A stretch of 64,000 nt of DNA from Treponema denticola (GTDB lineage: Bacteria; Spirochaetota; Spirochaetia; Treponematales; Treponemataceae). The stretch spans positions 930,001 through 994,000 of the forward strand of contig NZ_CP051302.1 of the NCBI RefSeq assembly GCF_024181405.1, written 5' to 3'. Under the pieces are notes generated by a model. It was not told the DNA's origin. It saw only the letters and a list, made by a program, of their open reading frames with translations, and did no database searches. Shown here piece by piece: positions 34,035 to 42,843 of the stretch; position 1 is the first letter of the stretch; every line of letters starts with the position of its first letter. The translations under genes and the position numbers were made by a program.

Positions 34035-34886
34035 TCATAGAGCCTCGATTTCTTTTTTGCTGAGACCAGTCATTTGTATGACAAAGTCAAGCTCACAATT
34101 TGCTTGCTTCATCAGCTTTGCTGTTTCAACTGCTTTTTGATAGGCTCCCTTTTCAATACCTTCTTGATACCCCTCATGTTTCCAAGAGGCCTTGTCGTGT
34201 TCATATTTCATGCGGTTTTCATAAAGCCATTTTTCTTTTGGACTCATTTCTATTACTGTAATAGTGGAATTTGCTTTTCTCATCATTTCAGAACTTTCTG
34301 CTAACATCTCCCTTACCTCCATGTCATCAGTTTCGATAAATTTCAGCCATTTGTAAAGTTTCTTTTTCTTTTCGTCCTGCTCAATATTTTCTTCGTCTTT
34401 TACCTTGGCTAAGTTTAAAAAGTGGATTTCGAGCTCATCGGAAAGCCTGTCGTTTATGTGCTTTTCGACTACATTGTACTCACTATGTATAAGATTATTT
34501 AAATTAAAGCCTTCACCCACTATGTTTATTGTAATACATTTAGGCAATTTTGTATATACTTCACTTGTTTTTAAGTTTTCCGTATACATTTTAGCCCAGT
34601 AAAAGATGGTACGCTGAACAAATTCGCTGTTCCACCTATTTTGAATCTCGATGTCGATAATTGTGTTGTTCTTCAGGCGTAATTTTATGTCTAAAACTCC
34701 GGTTTTATCAGTTATCGAATCCTTATGAAACTCCTTATCCAAGAGCTCCAAACCTGCGATGTTCTCAGGCGGGATGTCTAAGATACATTCCAGCAGATCC
34801 TGTAAGACATCCTTGTTTTCTTCCACTCCAAATACTCTCTTAAATGCGTAATCGTTTCGGAGGGTAATCTTAAACAATTTTCCCAT
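34035..34886 (-). CDS. Rpn-type PD-(D/E)XK nuclease/transposase
   Basis: 283 residues. N-terminal NDYAFKRVFG and then GVLDIKLRL...IIDIEIQNRW give the Asp...Glu-x-Gln nuclease core of the PDDEXK_2/Rpn family (recombination-promoting nucleases, also annotated as putative transposases and abundant in treponemes). The C-terminus is helical with an EGIEKGAYQKAVETAKLMK segment. RBS GAGGAA precedes ATG 34886. No terminal inverted repeats or target duplication were found around it. Confidence 0.88.
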   Translation of the reverse strand: MGKLFKITLRNDYAFKRVFGVEENKDVLQDLLECILDIPPENIAGLELLDKEFHKDSITDKTGVLDIKLRLKNNTIIDIEIQNRWNSEFVQRTIFYWAKMYTENLKTSEVYTKLPKCITINIVGEGFNLNNLIHSEYNVVEKHINDRLSDELEIHFLNLAKVKDEENIEQDEKKKKLYKWLKFIETDDMEVREMLAESSEMMRKANSTITVIEMSPKEKWLYENRMKYEHDKASWKHEGYQEGIEKGAYQKAVETAKLMKQANCELDFVIQMTGLSKKEIEAL

Positions 34887-34996
34887 ATTTAATTCCTCTA
34901 ATAATTTTTTTAAAGAAGAAAAATTTTTCCCCTTTCATAATTATTGTAGAGATTATTTGAGGTTAATAGTAAAATTTGAAAAAAAGCCTAATTTTA

Positions 34997-35650
34997 TTAA
35001 AAATATATTTCCAAAACTACCCTTTCGGAAAAAAGTATGGGTATCGGGATTTCAATTAAAAATTGATCATATAAATCTAAAAATGTATAATCAAGTTCTT
35101 CCTTGGCATTTTTAAGAACTACCTTGCTGATATTTTTTATACAGGATTTACTTATCAATAATCTATATTTTCCTGTTGCCAGCAATGCCATAGCTGCTTC
35201 ATCTTTGTTAGGGGTTTCATTTGATTCTTCTGAAAAAGAAGGCAAATTAATTATTGCTTTTTCACCTGTGTATTTTGGAATGAAATATATTGTATCTTGG
35301 GAATTTATTTTTTTTAGAATATTTTTATCGTTGTAATTGATATTCATGTCTATTAAGTAGCCAATATCAATCGGATCATTTATTTTTGATAGTTTTGCTG
35401 AAAAAGGGTTAAACTTAGGAGTATCGATTAGTTCTTTAATTTCTTTATCATTAAAAAACTTTTCATAATTTTTATCTTCACTAGAAGAAACTCCTGCCGC
35501 AAGAGCAAAAATCATTTTAGAAACCGTTATCTTTATTGTGTTTTGTTCGGAACCGTCAGGCAGACGTGTTATATGCTGCACAATATCTAAGCAGCCCGTA
35601 CAAATTAAGCATAAGACAACAACCAAAATTAAAATACTAAATTTTTTCAT
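34997..35650 (-). CDS. Lipoprotein of unknown function
   Basis: Not recognised. 217 residues from ATG 35650, chosen because AGGAA lies just upstream and the product then begins with a lipoprotein signal (KKFSILILVVVLCLICTGC, lipidation at the Cys). The frame extends to 35719 without such a signal. The rest is soluble, with a phase of beta strands; no known motif. Divergent from aspS. Confidence 0.75.
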   Translation of the reverse strand: MKKFSILILVVVLCLICTGCLDIVQHITRLPDGSEQNTIKITVSKMIFALAAGVSSSEDKNYEKFFNDKEIKELIDTPKFNPFSAKLSKINDPIDIGYLIDMNINYNDKNILKKINSQDTIYFIPKYTGEKAIINLPSFSEESNETPNKDEAAMALLATGKYRLLISKSCIKNISKVVLKNAKEELDYTFLDLYDQFLIEIPIPILFSERVVLEIYF

Positions 35651-35713
35651 ATTCCTATAATAAACTAAACACAAAATTTTTGCAAGAGAAAAATATTTAT
35701 GATTTTTTCCCTC

Positions 35714-35742
35714 TTGCATAGCTTTTGCATTTTAACTATAAT
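35714..35742 (+). promoter_or_regulatory. aspS: Promoter giving leaderless aspS mRNA
   Basis: -35 TTGCAT (35714-35719), 17-base spacer, consensus -10 TATAAT (35737-35742), then 8 bases to ATG 35751, with no Shine-Dalgarno. Confidence 0.7.
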
Positions 35743-35750
35743 ATTTAATT

Positions 35751-37523
35751 ATGGAAAAAATGCAAAGAACCGTAACCTGCGGCGGCTTAAATAAGGATTT
35801 TGCAGGAAAAACTGTTGTTTTAAACGGCTGGATTCACCGAAAAAGGGATCACGGCGGTATTACTTTTTTAAATTTACGCGACCGTTACGGTTTGACTCAG
35901 GTGGTTGTGGACGATGATGCAAGCGAAGAGTTAAAAGCCCTTGCTATAAGTCTCAAGCAGGAATTCTGTATTGCCGTTGAGGGGCTTGTAAGACCGCGCC
36001 CCGATTCTATGATAAACAAAGAAATGGCAACGGGAGAAATCGAAGTTAAGGCCTTAAAGATTGAAGTGCTTTCAAAAAGCGAGGTGCTTCCTTTTCAGAT
36101 TGACGAAAAAACAAATGCAAACGAAGATTTGCGGCTTAAATACAGGTATTTGGATCTACGCTCAAAGGCAATGCAGGATCATATTATTTTGCGTTCAAAA
36201 TTCGCCTTTGCTGTCCGCGAATTTTTAACTTCAAAAGATTTTTTGGAAATTGAAACCCCGACATTTATTAAGTCCACACCGGAAGGAGCCCGCGACTATC
36301 TGGTTCCCTCCCGCCTTTATCCGGGAAAATTCTATGCCCTACCCCAATCTCCGCAGATTTATAAGCAGATTTTAATGGTATCGGGCTTTGATAAATATTT
36401 TCAGATTGCACGCTGCTACCGCGACGAGGATGCCCGAGGCGACAGACAGCCCGAGTTCACTCAAATAGATATTGAAATGAGCTTTGCTTCCCGCGAAGAT
36501 GTTTTAAGTTTAACCGAAGGAATGATGCAGTATGCTTTTAAAAAGAGCATAAACGTAGACCTTCCGAAAGCATTTGAACGCATAAGCTATGACGAAGCTA
36601 TCGATGTTTACGGCACTGATAAGCCCGATCTCCGCTTTGAAATGAAGATGCAGGATGCAGCATTTATGGCCGAAATCGGAAACTTTGCAGTTTTCAAAGA
36701 TGCCCTTTCTTCAGGAGGAGCTGTCAAGGCCTTGGTCGTAAAAGGACAGGCAGAATCCTATAGCCGCAAAAAAATTGAAGAGCTTGAAGCCGCAGCCAAA
36801 ATCTACAAGGCAAAGGGCTTGGCTTGGATTAAGGTAACGGAAAGCGGTGCAAAATTTGAAGGCGGTATTTCCAAATTCTTTGAAGGAAAGGAAGCGGAAA
36901 TTTGCTCAAAACTCGGAGCCGAAAAAGGCGACTTAATTCTTTTTGTAGCCGATAAGTACAAGATTGCCTGTACGGCCTTGGGAGCCGTCAGAAGCAAGCT
37001 CGGAAAAGACTTAGGACTCTTAAACCCTGCCGAGTTTAAATTTGCTTGGATTGTGGACTTCCCCCTCTTTGAATGGAATGAGGAAGAAAACAAATGGGAT
37101 CCGGCTCATCACATGTTCTCGGCCCCTCAAGAAAAATATATTGCAACAATGGAAGAAAATCCTGAACCTGTAAAAGGCGATCTTTACGACCTTGTTTTAA
37201 ACGGATATGAAGTAGCCTCCGGCTCCATAAGAATCCATAATCCCGAACTGCAAAAGCGTATCTTTAAGATTGTCGGTTTTGATGAAAGCGAGGCGGAAAA
37301 GAAGTTCGGCTTTTTAACGGAAGCCTTTAAATACGGTGCCCCGCCCCACGGCGGCATTGCTCCGGGACTTGACCGCATAGTGATGATTATGGCAGGCGAA
37401 ACCTCGATAAAAGAAGTAATCGCCTTCCCGAAAAACTCCTTTGCAGTAAGCCCCATGGACGACAGCCCCAGCGAAGTAGACCAAAAGCAGCTGGATGAAC
37501 TCCATTTGGTTATTAAGGAATGA
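35751..37523 (+). CDS. aspS: Aspartate-tRNA ligase (bacterial type)
   Basis: Class II synthetase of 590 residues, bacterial length because of the GAD insertion in the middle. OB fold at the N-terminus (GWIHRKRDHGGITFLNLRD), motif 2 in RCYRDEDARGDRQPEFTQ, motif 3 in GGIAPGLDRIVMIM. Whether it also charges tRNA-Asn was not determined. The promoter upstream suggests a leaderless mRNA; ATG 35760 is an alternative start. trpS follows by 7 bases. Confidence 0.97.
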   Translation: MEKMQRTVTCGGLNKDFAGKTVVLNGWIHRKRDHGGITFLNLRDRYGLTQVVVDDDASEELKALAISLKQEFCIAVEGLVRPRPDSMINKEMATGEIEVKALKIEVLSKSEVLPFQIDEKTNANEDLRLKYRYLDLRSKAMQDHIILRSKFAFAVREFLTSKDFLEIETPTFIKSTPEGARDYLVPSRLYPGKFYALPQSPQIYKQILMVSGFDKYFQIARCYRDEDARGDRQPEFTQIDIEMSFASREDVLSLTEGMMQYAFKKSINVDLPKAFERISYDEAIDVYGTDKPDLRFEMKMQDAAFMAEIGNFAVFKDALSSGGAVKALVVKGQAESYSRKKIEELEAAAKIYKAKGLAWIKVTESGAKFEGGISKFFEGKEAEICSKLGAEKGDLILFVADKYKIACTALGAVRSKLGKDLGLLNPAEFKFAWIVDFPLFEWNEEENKWDPAHHMFSAPQEKYIATMEENPEPVKGDLYDLVLNGYEVASGSIRIHNPELQKRIFKIVGFDESEAEKKFGFLTEAFKYGAPPHGGIAPGLDRIVMIMAGETSIKEVIAFPKNSFAVSPMDDSPSEVDQKQLDELHLVIKE

Positions 37524-37530
37524 GGTTTAA

Positions 37531-38604
37531 ATGAAAAACATTATTTTGACAGGGGATAGACCCACAGGAAAACTTCATATCGGGCACTATGTAGGCTCCT
37601 TAAAAAACAGGGTGGCCTTGCAGAATTCGGGCAAGTACGATGAAATTTATATTATGATTGCTGATGCACAGGCTACAACCGACAATGCGGATAATCTTGA
37701 AAAAGTGCGTACAAGCGTTATCGAAGTGGCTTTGGATTATCTTGCCTGCGGAATAGACCCTCAAAAATCGACAATCCTCGTGCAGACTCAAATACCGGAA
37801 CTTTGCGAGCTTACCTTTTATTATATGAATCTCGTTACCCTGGCCCGTCTTGAACGGAACCCTACAGTAAAAAATGAGATTAAGCTTAGAGGCTTTAACA
37901 CAGGTGCCAACGCCGGCGGAAACACCGGTATCCCTGTAGGGTTTTTAACCTACCCTATAAGTCAGGCTGCCGATATTACGGCTTTTTTGGCAAATACGGT
38001 TCCGGTAGGTGAAGACCAGATGCCCATGATTGAGCAAGCGCGCGAAATAGTCCGCTCCTTTAATTCTCTTTACGGGGAAACATTGGTAGAGCCCAAGGAG
38101 CTTTTACCTGCAAACAAAACCTGCGGCCGCCTTCCCGGAACCGACGGAAAGGCTAAGATGAGTAAGTCGCTCGGCAACTGTATTTATATTTCGGATAGCC
38201 CCGAAGAAATCAAAAAGAAGGTAATGAGAATGTTTACAGACCCTAATCACCTCCGTGTTGAAGATCCGGGGAAGGTTGAGGGAAATCCGGTATTTACCTA
38301 TCTTGACGCCTTTGCCCGAAATGAGCACTTCCCTGAGTTTTGGAGCGATTATTCATGCTTGAATGAGGTTAAGGAGCATTACCAAAAGGGCGGCCTAGGC
38401 GATGTTAAAATTAAAAAATTCTTAAACAATATTTTACAGGAAGAACTTAGGCCAATCAGGGAAAAAAGAGAGGCCTTTCAAAAAGACCTCCCTTCCGTTT
38501 ATCAAATCCTGATTGAAGGCACCAAAAAAGCAAGGGAAAAAGCCGCAGCTACGACTCATTCGGTACGTTCTGCAATGAAAATAAACTATTTTGAGGGAAT
38601 GTAA
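37531..38604 (+). CDS. trpS: Tryptophan-tRNA ligase
   Basis: Class I synthetase of 357 residues. HIGH motif in [18 protein letters not shown] motif in [11 protein letters not shown], and [14 protein letters not shown] in between. RBS GAGG precedes ATG 37531. Together with aspS one transcript. Confidence 0.97.
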   Translation: MKNIILTGDRPTGKLHIGHYVGSLKNRVALQNSGKYDEIYIMIADAQATTDNADNLEKVRTSVIEVALDYLACGIDPQKSTILVQTQIPELCELTFYYMNLVTLARLERNPTVKNEIKLRGFNTGANAGGNTGIPVGFLTYPISQAADITAFLANTVPVGEDQMPMIEQAREIVRSFNSLYGETLVEPKELLPANKTCGRLPGTDGKAKMSKSLGNCIYISDSPEEIKKKVMRMFTDPNHLRVEDPGKVEGNPVFTYLDAFARNEHFPEFWSDYSCLNEVKEHYQKGGLGDVKIKKFLNNILQEELRPIREKREAFQKDLPSVYQILIEGTKKAREKAAATTHSVRSAMKINYFEGM

Positions 38605-38687
38605 ATAAAACTAAAACATCTCCATTTTCCCCTTGAATTTTATGTGTTTGTATGATAATATCTTAAATATTGGAGGAAGGAAACTAT

Positions 38688-39194
38688 ATGGCAAATGCAG
38701 GAGGCCTTAATAAAAAGGCCAAGGTCGAAAATGATGACCTTTTAAAATTAGTTACATTCCAACTCGGAGAAGAACTTTACGGCGTAGAAATTATGGATGT
38801 TGACCAAATAGTCAGGGTTCAGGATGTAAGGCCTATTCCGAATGCTCCGTATTATGTTGAAGGAATTTTTAACCTACGAAGCGAAATTATTCCGGTAATA
38901 AGTCTTCACAAGAGATTTCATATAAAAAAGGCTTCTTTGGATGAAGGCGATGAGTTTTTGGGCGGCTTTATAATCATAAAGGTTGAGAACAATAAAATAG
39001 GTATTATAATCGATAGAGTAGCCCGTGTTGTTGACGTAAAAAAAGAAGAAATACAGCCTCCGCCCCAAATGATTGCAGGTATCGGAGCCGAATACATTAA
39101 CGGCGTTGTCCGCCGAGATCCCGGTTACCTAATAATCTTGGATATTCACAGGCTCTTTAATCCGAAAGAATTACAGAAAATTACGAATTTATAA
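38688..39194 (+). CDS. cheW: Chemotaxis coupling protein CheW
   Basis: Adaptor linking chemoreceptors to CheA. 168 residues from ATG 38688; the frame opens at TTG 38670, but GGAGGAAGG there is the ribosome site for ATG 38688. Family features: VTFQLGEELYGVEIMDVDQIVRVQDVRPIPNAPYYVEGIFNLRSEIIPVI spread over the first half, then DRVARVVDV. Acts at the polar receptor array. No cheA nearby; neighbours are a DegT protein and nadK. Confidence 0.94.
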   Translation: MANAGGLNKKAKVENDDLLKLVTFQLGEELYGVEIMDVDQIVRVQDVRPIPNAPYYVEGIFNLRSEIIPVISLHKRFHIKKASLDEGDEFLGGFIIIKVENNKIGIIIDRVARVVDVKKEEIQPPPQMIAGIGAEYINGVVRRDPGYLIILDIHRLFNPKELQKITNL

Positions 39195-39199
39195 AAATT

Positions 39200-40225
39200 A
39201 TGAAAGTACCTGTTTACAGTTCCACTATAAGACGCTCCGAAATGGATGCTGTTCTTACATGTATGGTCGAGGAAAAAATAGGCCCCGGCGAAATGAATCA
39301 AAAACTTATCAAGCAGGTTTGCGAAACATTTCAAACAGCCGGAGCCGCTGCATTTAGAAGCCCGGCCATAGCTTTAAACTATGCTTTAAAAGCCTTAAAC
39401 CTTGAAGACGGTTCATCGGTTATTATCTCAAGTCTTGCACCCTCTTGGCAATATGTAGAATTAAACCGCCAAGGGTATAAACCGATTGTGCTTGATGTAG
39501 AAGCAGATTCCGTTTTTCCTTCCTTTGAAAGCATTGAAAATGCGGTTCAAGCCGGCGGAAGAGTTCTTGTCCTACATGAAACCTTGGGTTTTTTACCTGA
39601 TATGGAAAAGATATTAAGCTTAACCATTCCCGTAATAGAAGATATTTCTCAAAGTGCAGGAGCTGCCTACAAGGAAAAATATGCCGGCAGTATGGGAGTC
39701 TTTTCGATTTTGGGACTGGAAGAAAAGGATATTCTAACAGGAGGAGGAGGTGCCGTATTACTTGCTCCCGAAAGGCGGAATGCAATAGTCTTAAAAAAAC
39801 TTTATGACGAATCCCCTCTTACGGACCAATTGCCCGACATAAATGCTTCCTTGGCCTTTGTGCAGTTGAAGCAGATGGCAAAAAACATGGAGCAGCGCAA
39901 GGAAATGCATGAGTCCTATGTCCGCTCTTTGATGCAGGGAAAACATAAAACTATAGCTCAAAAAGAAGACACGGTAAATCCGGTTTATTCTTTCCCGGTT
40001 ATTTTAAATTCGGGAGTTTCGGATGTGCAAAGATATGCGGCAAAAAAGGATATAGACATAGAACTTGCTTTTAAAAATTCTACCGTCGAATACTTAAAAG
40101 AAAATCAAGAAAGTTTTATAAATGCATCTTCTCTTTTATTAAGATGTGTTCTTTTTCCTCTTTATCCGCGATTGGGAGCAAAAAAGTCGTCCGAGATCGT
40201 AAGAGTTTTAGCTACCCTGCCCTAA
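39200..40225 (+). CDS. DegT/DnrJ/EryC1-type PLP-dependent protein
   Basis: 341 residues with the DegT/DnrJ/EryC1/StrS fold: N-terminal start, VIEDISQSAGA (PLP-phosphate and Asp), and a Lys in FSILGLEEKDILTGGGGAV at the position of the PLP Schiff base. The helix before the lysine departs from the usual SFHATKxxxxGEGG. Members aminate sugars, but no sugar-pathway genes are adjacent, so the substrate is unknown. It begins 5 bases after cheW. Confidence 0.75.
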   Translation: MKVPVYSSTIRRSEMDAVLTCMVEEKIGPGEMNQKLIKQVCETFQTAGAAAFRSPAIALNYALKALNLEDGSSVIISSLAPSWQYVELNRQGYKPIVLDVEADSVFPSFESIENAVQAGGRVLVLHETLGFLPDMEKILSLTIPVIEDISQSAGAAYKEKYAGSMGVFSILGLEEKDILTGGGGAVLLAPERRNAIVLKKLYDESPLTDQLPDINASLAFVQLKQMAKNMEQRKEMHESYVRSLMQGKHKTIAQKEDTVNPVYSFPVILNSGVSDVQRYAAKKDIDIELAFKNSTVEYLKENQESFINASSLLLRCVLFPLYPRLGAKKSSEIVRVLATLP

Positions 40226-40244
40226 TTTCTTTTATAAAATTAGG
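40221..40244 (+). terminator. Weak hairpin between DegT gene and nadK
   Basis: Arms CCTAATTT (40221-40228) and 40237-40244 with an 8-base loop; no proper T tract follows (CCCGAGCTTTT), so termination is doubtful. Confidence 0.3.
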
Positions 40245-40266
40245 CCCGAGCTTTTAAGGAGAAATT

Positions 40267-41121
40267 TTGAAAAAAGCCCTTATAGTTTTAAGTATCGAAA
40301 AACCCAATGCAAAAAAGATTTGTAAAGAAATCGAAGCCTTTTTATCGGCAAAGGGAATCGATTCTTTTGTATATAAATATGACGGCATCTCCCATTCTCC
40401 CGAATTAAATGAAGACTATGACCTTGCAATAAGTCTCGGCGGAGACGGTACGGTTTTATTTACTGCCCGTTACAGTGCTCCTCGGCACATCCCCGTTTTT
40501 CCGATAAATTTAGGGAGGTTCGGCTTTATAGCAAATATCGAACCTAAAGAATGGGAAGGCGAACTTTTACAGCTCTTAAACGGAAAACAAGCCTTACATA
40601 AAAGAATGCTCCTTTCAACTTCGATAAAACGGAAAAATAAAGAAATTGTAAAATATGAAGCCTTAAACGATGCAGTTGTTTCAGGTTCGGGCATAGCAAA
40701 GCTGATAAACTTAGATATTTCCTTTAACGGAATTTCTTTCGGTGTTTTTAGAGCTGACGGGGTAATCGTTTCGACTCCTACAGGTTCAACTGCCTACTCG
40801 GCAGCTTCAGGAGGGCCGATCTTAGATCCTGATGTATCGGCCTTTGTTTTAACCCCTATTTCTCCTTTTTCTTTATCGAACCGCCCCTTGGTTCTTCCAT
40901 CGTCGGGTCAAATGAAGATAAAAATTCTTCCTGCAAGAGTGAAAGATATTATAGTTTCAATTGACGGACAGGAGATGGTTTCTTTACAAGAAGATGATGA
41001 GATTATAATAAGCGAATCTCCCAATAAGGTAAAAATGGCAGGCTGCTCTCCCGATAATTTTTACAAGGCCCTGCGCTCAAAACTCGGCTGGTCGGGTTCT
41101 TCATCGCCCAAACTGAATTGA
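40267..41121 (+). CDS. nadK: NAD kinase
   Basis: Phosphorylates NAD to NADP. 284 residues with ISLGGDGTVLFTAR (GGDG motif) and TPTGSTAYSAASGGPI. Start TTG 40267 with AAGGAG 6 bases upstream. Cytoplasmic. Follows the DegT gene by 41 bases. Confidence 0.95.
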   Translation: MKKALIVLSIEKPNAKKICKEIEAFLSAKGIDSFVYKYDGISHSPELNEDYDLAISLGGDGTVLFTARYSAPRHIPVFPINLGRFGFIANIEPKEWEGELLQLLNGKQALHKRMLLSTSIKRKNKEIVKYEALNDAVVSGSGIAKLINLDISFNGISFGVFRADGVIVSTPTGSTAYSAASGGPILDPDVSAFVLTPISPFSLSNRPLVLPSSGQMKIKILPARVKDIIVSIDGQEMVSLQEDDEIIISESPNKVKMAGCSPDNFYKALRSKLGWSGSSSPKLN

Positions 41122-41138
41122 TGTAAAAATTGAATTGA

Positions 41139-41167
41139 TTGACATTTTATCCCCTTTATTGTATTAT
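41139..41167 (+). promoter_or_regulatory. Promoter giving leaderless ABC-F mRNA
   Basis: Consensus -35 TTGACA (41139-41144), 17-base spacer, -10 TATTAT (41162-41167), then 8 bases to ATG 41176. No Shine-Dalgarno. Confidence 0.72.
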
Positions 41168-41175
41168 CGTAGCTT

Positions 41176-42828
41176 ATGATTACAGTAAGCGATTTAAGTT
41201 TAAAGTTCGGCGACAGGCCGCTTTTTAAGGATGTCAATTTAAAATTTACAAAAGGCAACTGCTACGGAATTATCGGCGCAAACGGAGCCGGAAAGTCTAC
41301 TTTTTTAAAAGTGCTTTCGGGAGAATTGGAGCATGACTCAGGTGAGTTCAGTATTACCCCCGGAGAGAGAATGGCTGTTTTAAGGCAGGATCACTTTGCC
41401 TTTGACGAATACAGCGTAAAAGACACGGTTTTTATGGGCTATCCTAAGCTCTACAATGTTAGAAATGAAAGAGAAGCTATTTATGCAAAAGAAAATTTTA
41501 GCGAAGAAGACGGAATACGGGCTTCGGAGTTGGAGGCCGAATTTGCCGATTTAAACGGCTGGGAGGCTGAAAATCAAATAGAGCAGATTCTTTCAGGCTT
41601 GGGCCTTGATGAAAACTACCATGACAGAATGATGAGCGAACTGGATGAGGGGCAGAAGGTGCGGGTATTGCTGGCTCAGGCTATCTTCGGTACCCCCGAT
41701 ATTCTTCTTTTGGACGAACCAACAAACGGTTTAGACCTTGAATCCATAGCATGGCTTGAAGAATTTTTAATCGACTTTCCCAATATTATAATTGTTGTTT
41801 CTCACGACAGACATTTTTTAAATACGGTTTGCACCCATGTCTGCGACATTGACTACGGAAAAATCCGCATGTATTCCGGTAACTACGATTTCTGGTACCA
41901 GATGAGCAGGATTATGCAAAGGCAGGCTAAGGACCAACAAAAGAAGAGAGAAGAAAAGATGAAGGATTTGAGAGAGTTTATCCTACGCTTTGCCTCAAAT
42001 GCTGCAAAGAGCCGTCAGGCAACCAGCCGAAAAAAAGTTTATGATAAACTGGCCTTAGAAGAAATTGAAGTTACGAGCCGTAAATTCCCTTATGTCCATT
42101 TTAAGCCCAATAGGGAAATCGGAAACAATGTTGTCCGCACCGAAAAAATTTTTTATAAGACACCCGACACTGCGGAAGAAAAAGGCATTCAGCTTTTAAG
42201 CGATTTTTCGTTTACGGTAAACAGAACCGATAAAATAGCCTTTGTAGGTCAAGAGCATAATTCAAAAACCGCCCTCTTCGATATTTTAACCGGAAAATTA
42301 AACCCCGATTCGGGAGATGTTTACTGGGGACAGACCGTATCCCATGCCTATCTTAATAAGGACAATGCCGAGTACTTTAATAACGATTTAAATATTACCG
42401 AATGGCTTAAACAATATTCCCCTGACCAAGATGATGCCTATGTAAGAGGCTTTTTAGGCCGAATGCTTTTTTCGGGTGATGAGTCATTAAAGCCCGTAAA
42501 TGTTCTATCCGGAGGCGAAAAGGTACGCTGTATGTTGAGTAAGCTCATGCTTTCGGGAGCAAATGTTTTAATATTGGATGAGCCGACAAACCATCTCGAC
42601 CTTGAAGCTATCACGAGCTTAAACGATGCCCTTGTGGAATTCCCCGGCGTTATTCTTTTTAACTCCCATGACCACGAATTTATTTCTTCAATTGCAAATA
42701 GAATTATCGAAATTACCCCTAACGGCGTAATCGACAGGATGATGAATTTTGACGACTATATAAAAGATGAACACGTCAAAAAGCTGCGTGAAGAACTATA
42801 CGGCAACACCAAAAAGATGCAGATTTAA
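41176..42828 (+). CDS. ABC-F family ATPase
   Basis: 550 residues, two ABC domains without membrane segments, as in translation factors such as EttA, Uup and YbiT. Walker A GANGAGKST; signature SELDEGQKVRV in the first domain and LSGGEKVRCM in the second; Walker B LLLDEPTNGLDLES and LILDEPTNHLDLEA. The first signature is unusual (DEGQ for SGGQ). The linker is lysine/arginine rich. Probably acts on the ribosome. Converges with HydA with only 15 bases between stops. Confidence 0.93.
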   Translation: MITVSDLSLKFGDRPLFKDVNLKFTKGNCYGIIGANGAGKSTFLKVLSGELEHDSGEFSITPGERMAVLRQDHFAFDEYSVKDTVFMGYPKLYNVRNEREAIYAKENFSEEDGIRASELEAEFADLNGWEAENQIEQILSGLGLDENYHDRMMSELDEGQKVRVLLAQAIFGTPDILLLDEPTNGLDLESIAWLEEFLIDFPNIIIVVSHDRHFLNTVCTHVCDIDYGKIRMYSGNYDFWYQMSRIMQRQAKDQQKKREEKMKDLREFILRFASNAAKSRQATSRKKVYDKLALEEIEVTSRKFPYVHFKPNREIGNNVVRTEKIFYKTPDTAEEKGIQLLSDFSFTVNRTDKIAFVGQEHNSKTALFDILTGKLNPDSGDVYWGQTVSHAYLNKDNAEYFNNDLNITEWLKQYSPDQDDAYVRGFLGRMLFSGDESLKPVNVLSGGEKVRCMLSKLMLSGANVLILDEPTNHLDLEAITSLNDALVEFPGVILFNSHDHEFISSIANRIIEITPNGVIDRMMNFDDYIKDEHVKKLREELYGNTKKMQI

Positions 42829-42843
42829 AAATCTGTTCTATAA

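Noticed and set aside
34035..34886. Complete insertion sequence around the Rpn gene
   Set aside because: No flanking terminal inverted repeats or target duplications could be found; the hairpins on its 3' side differ from the 5' side.
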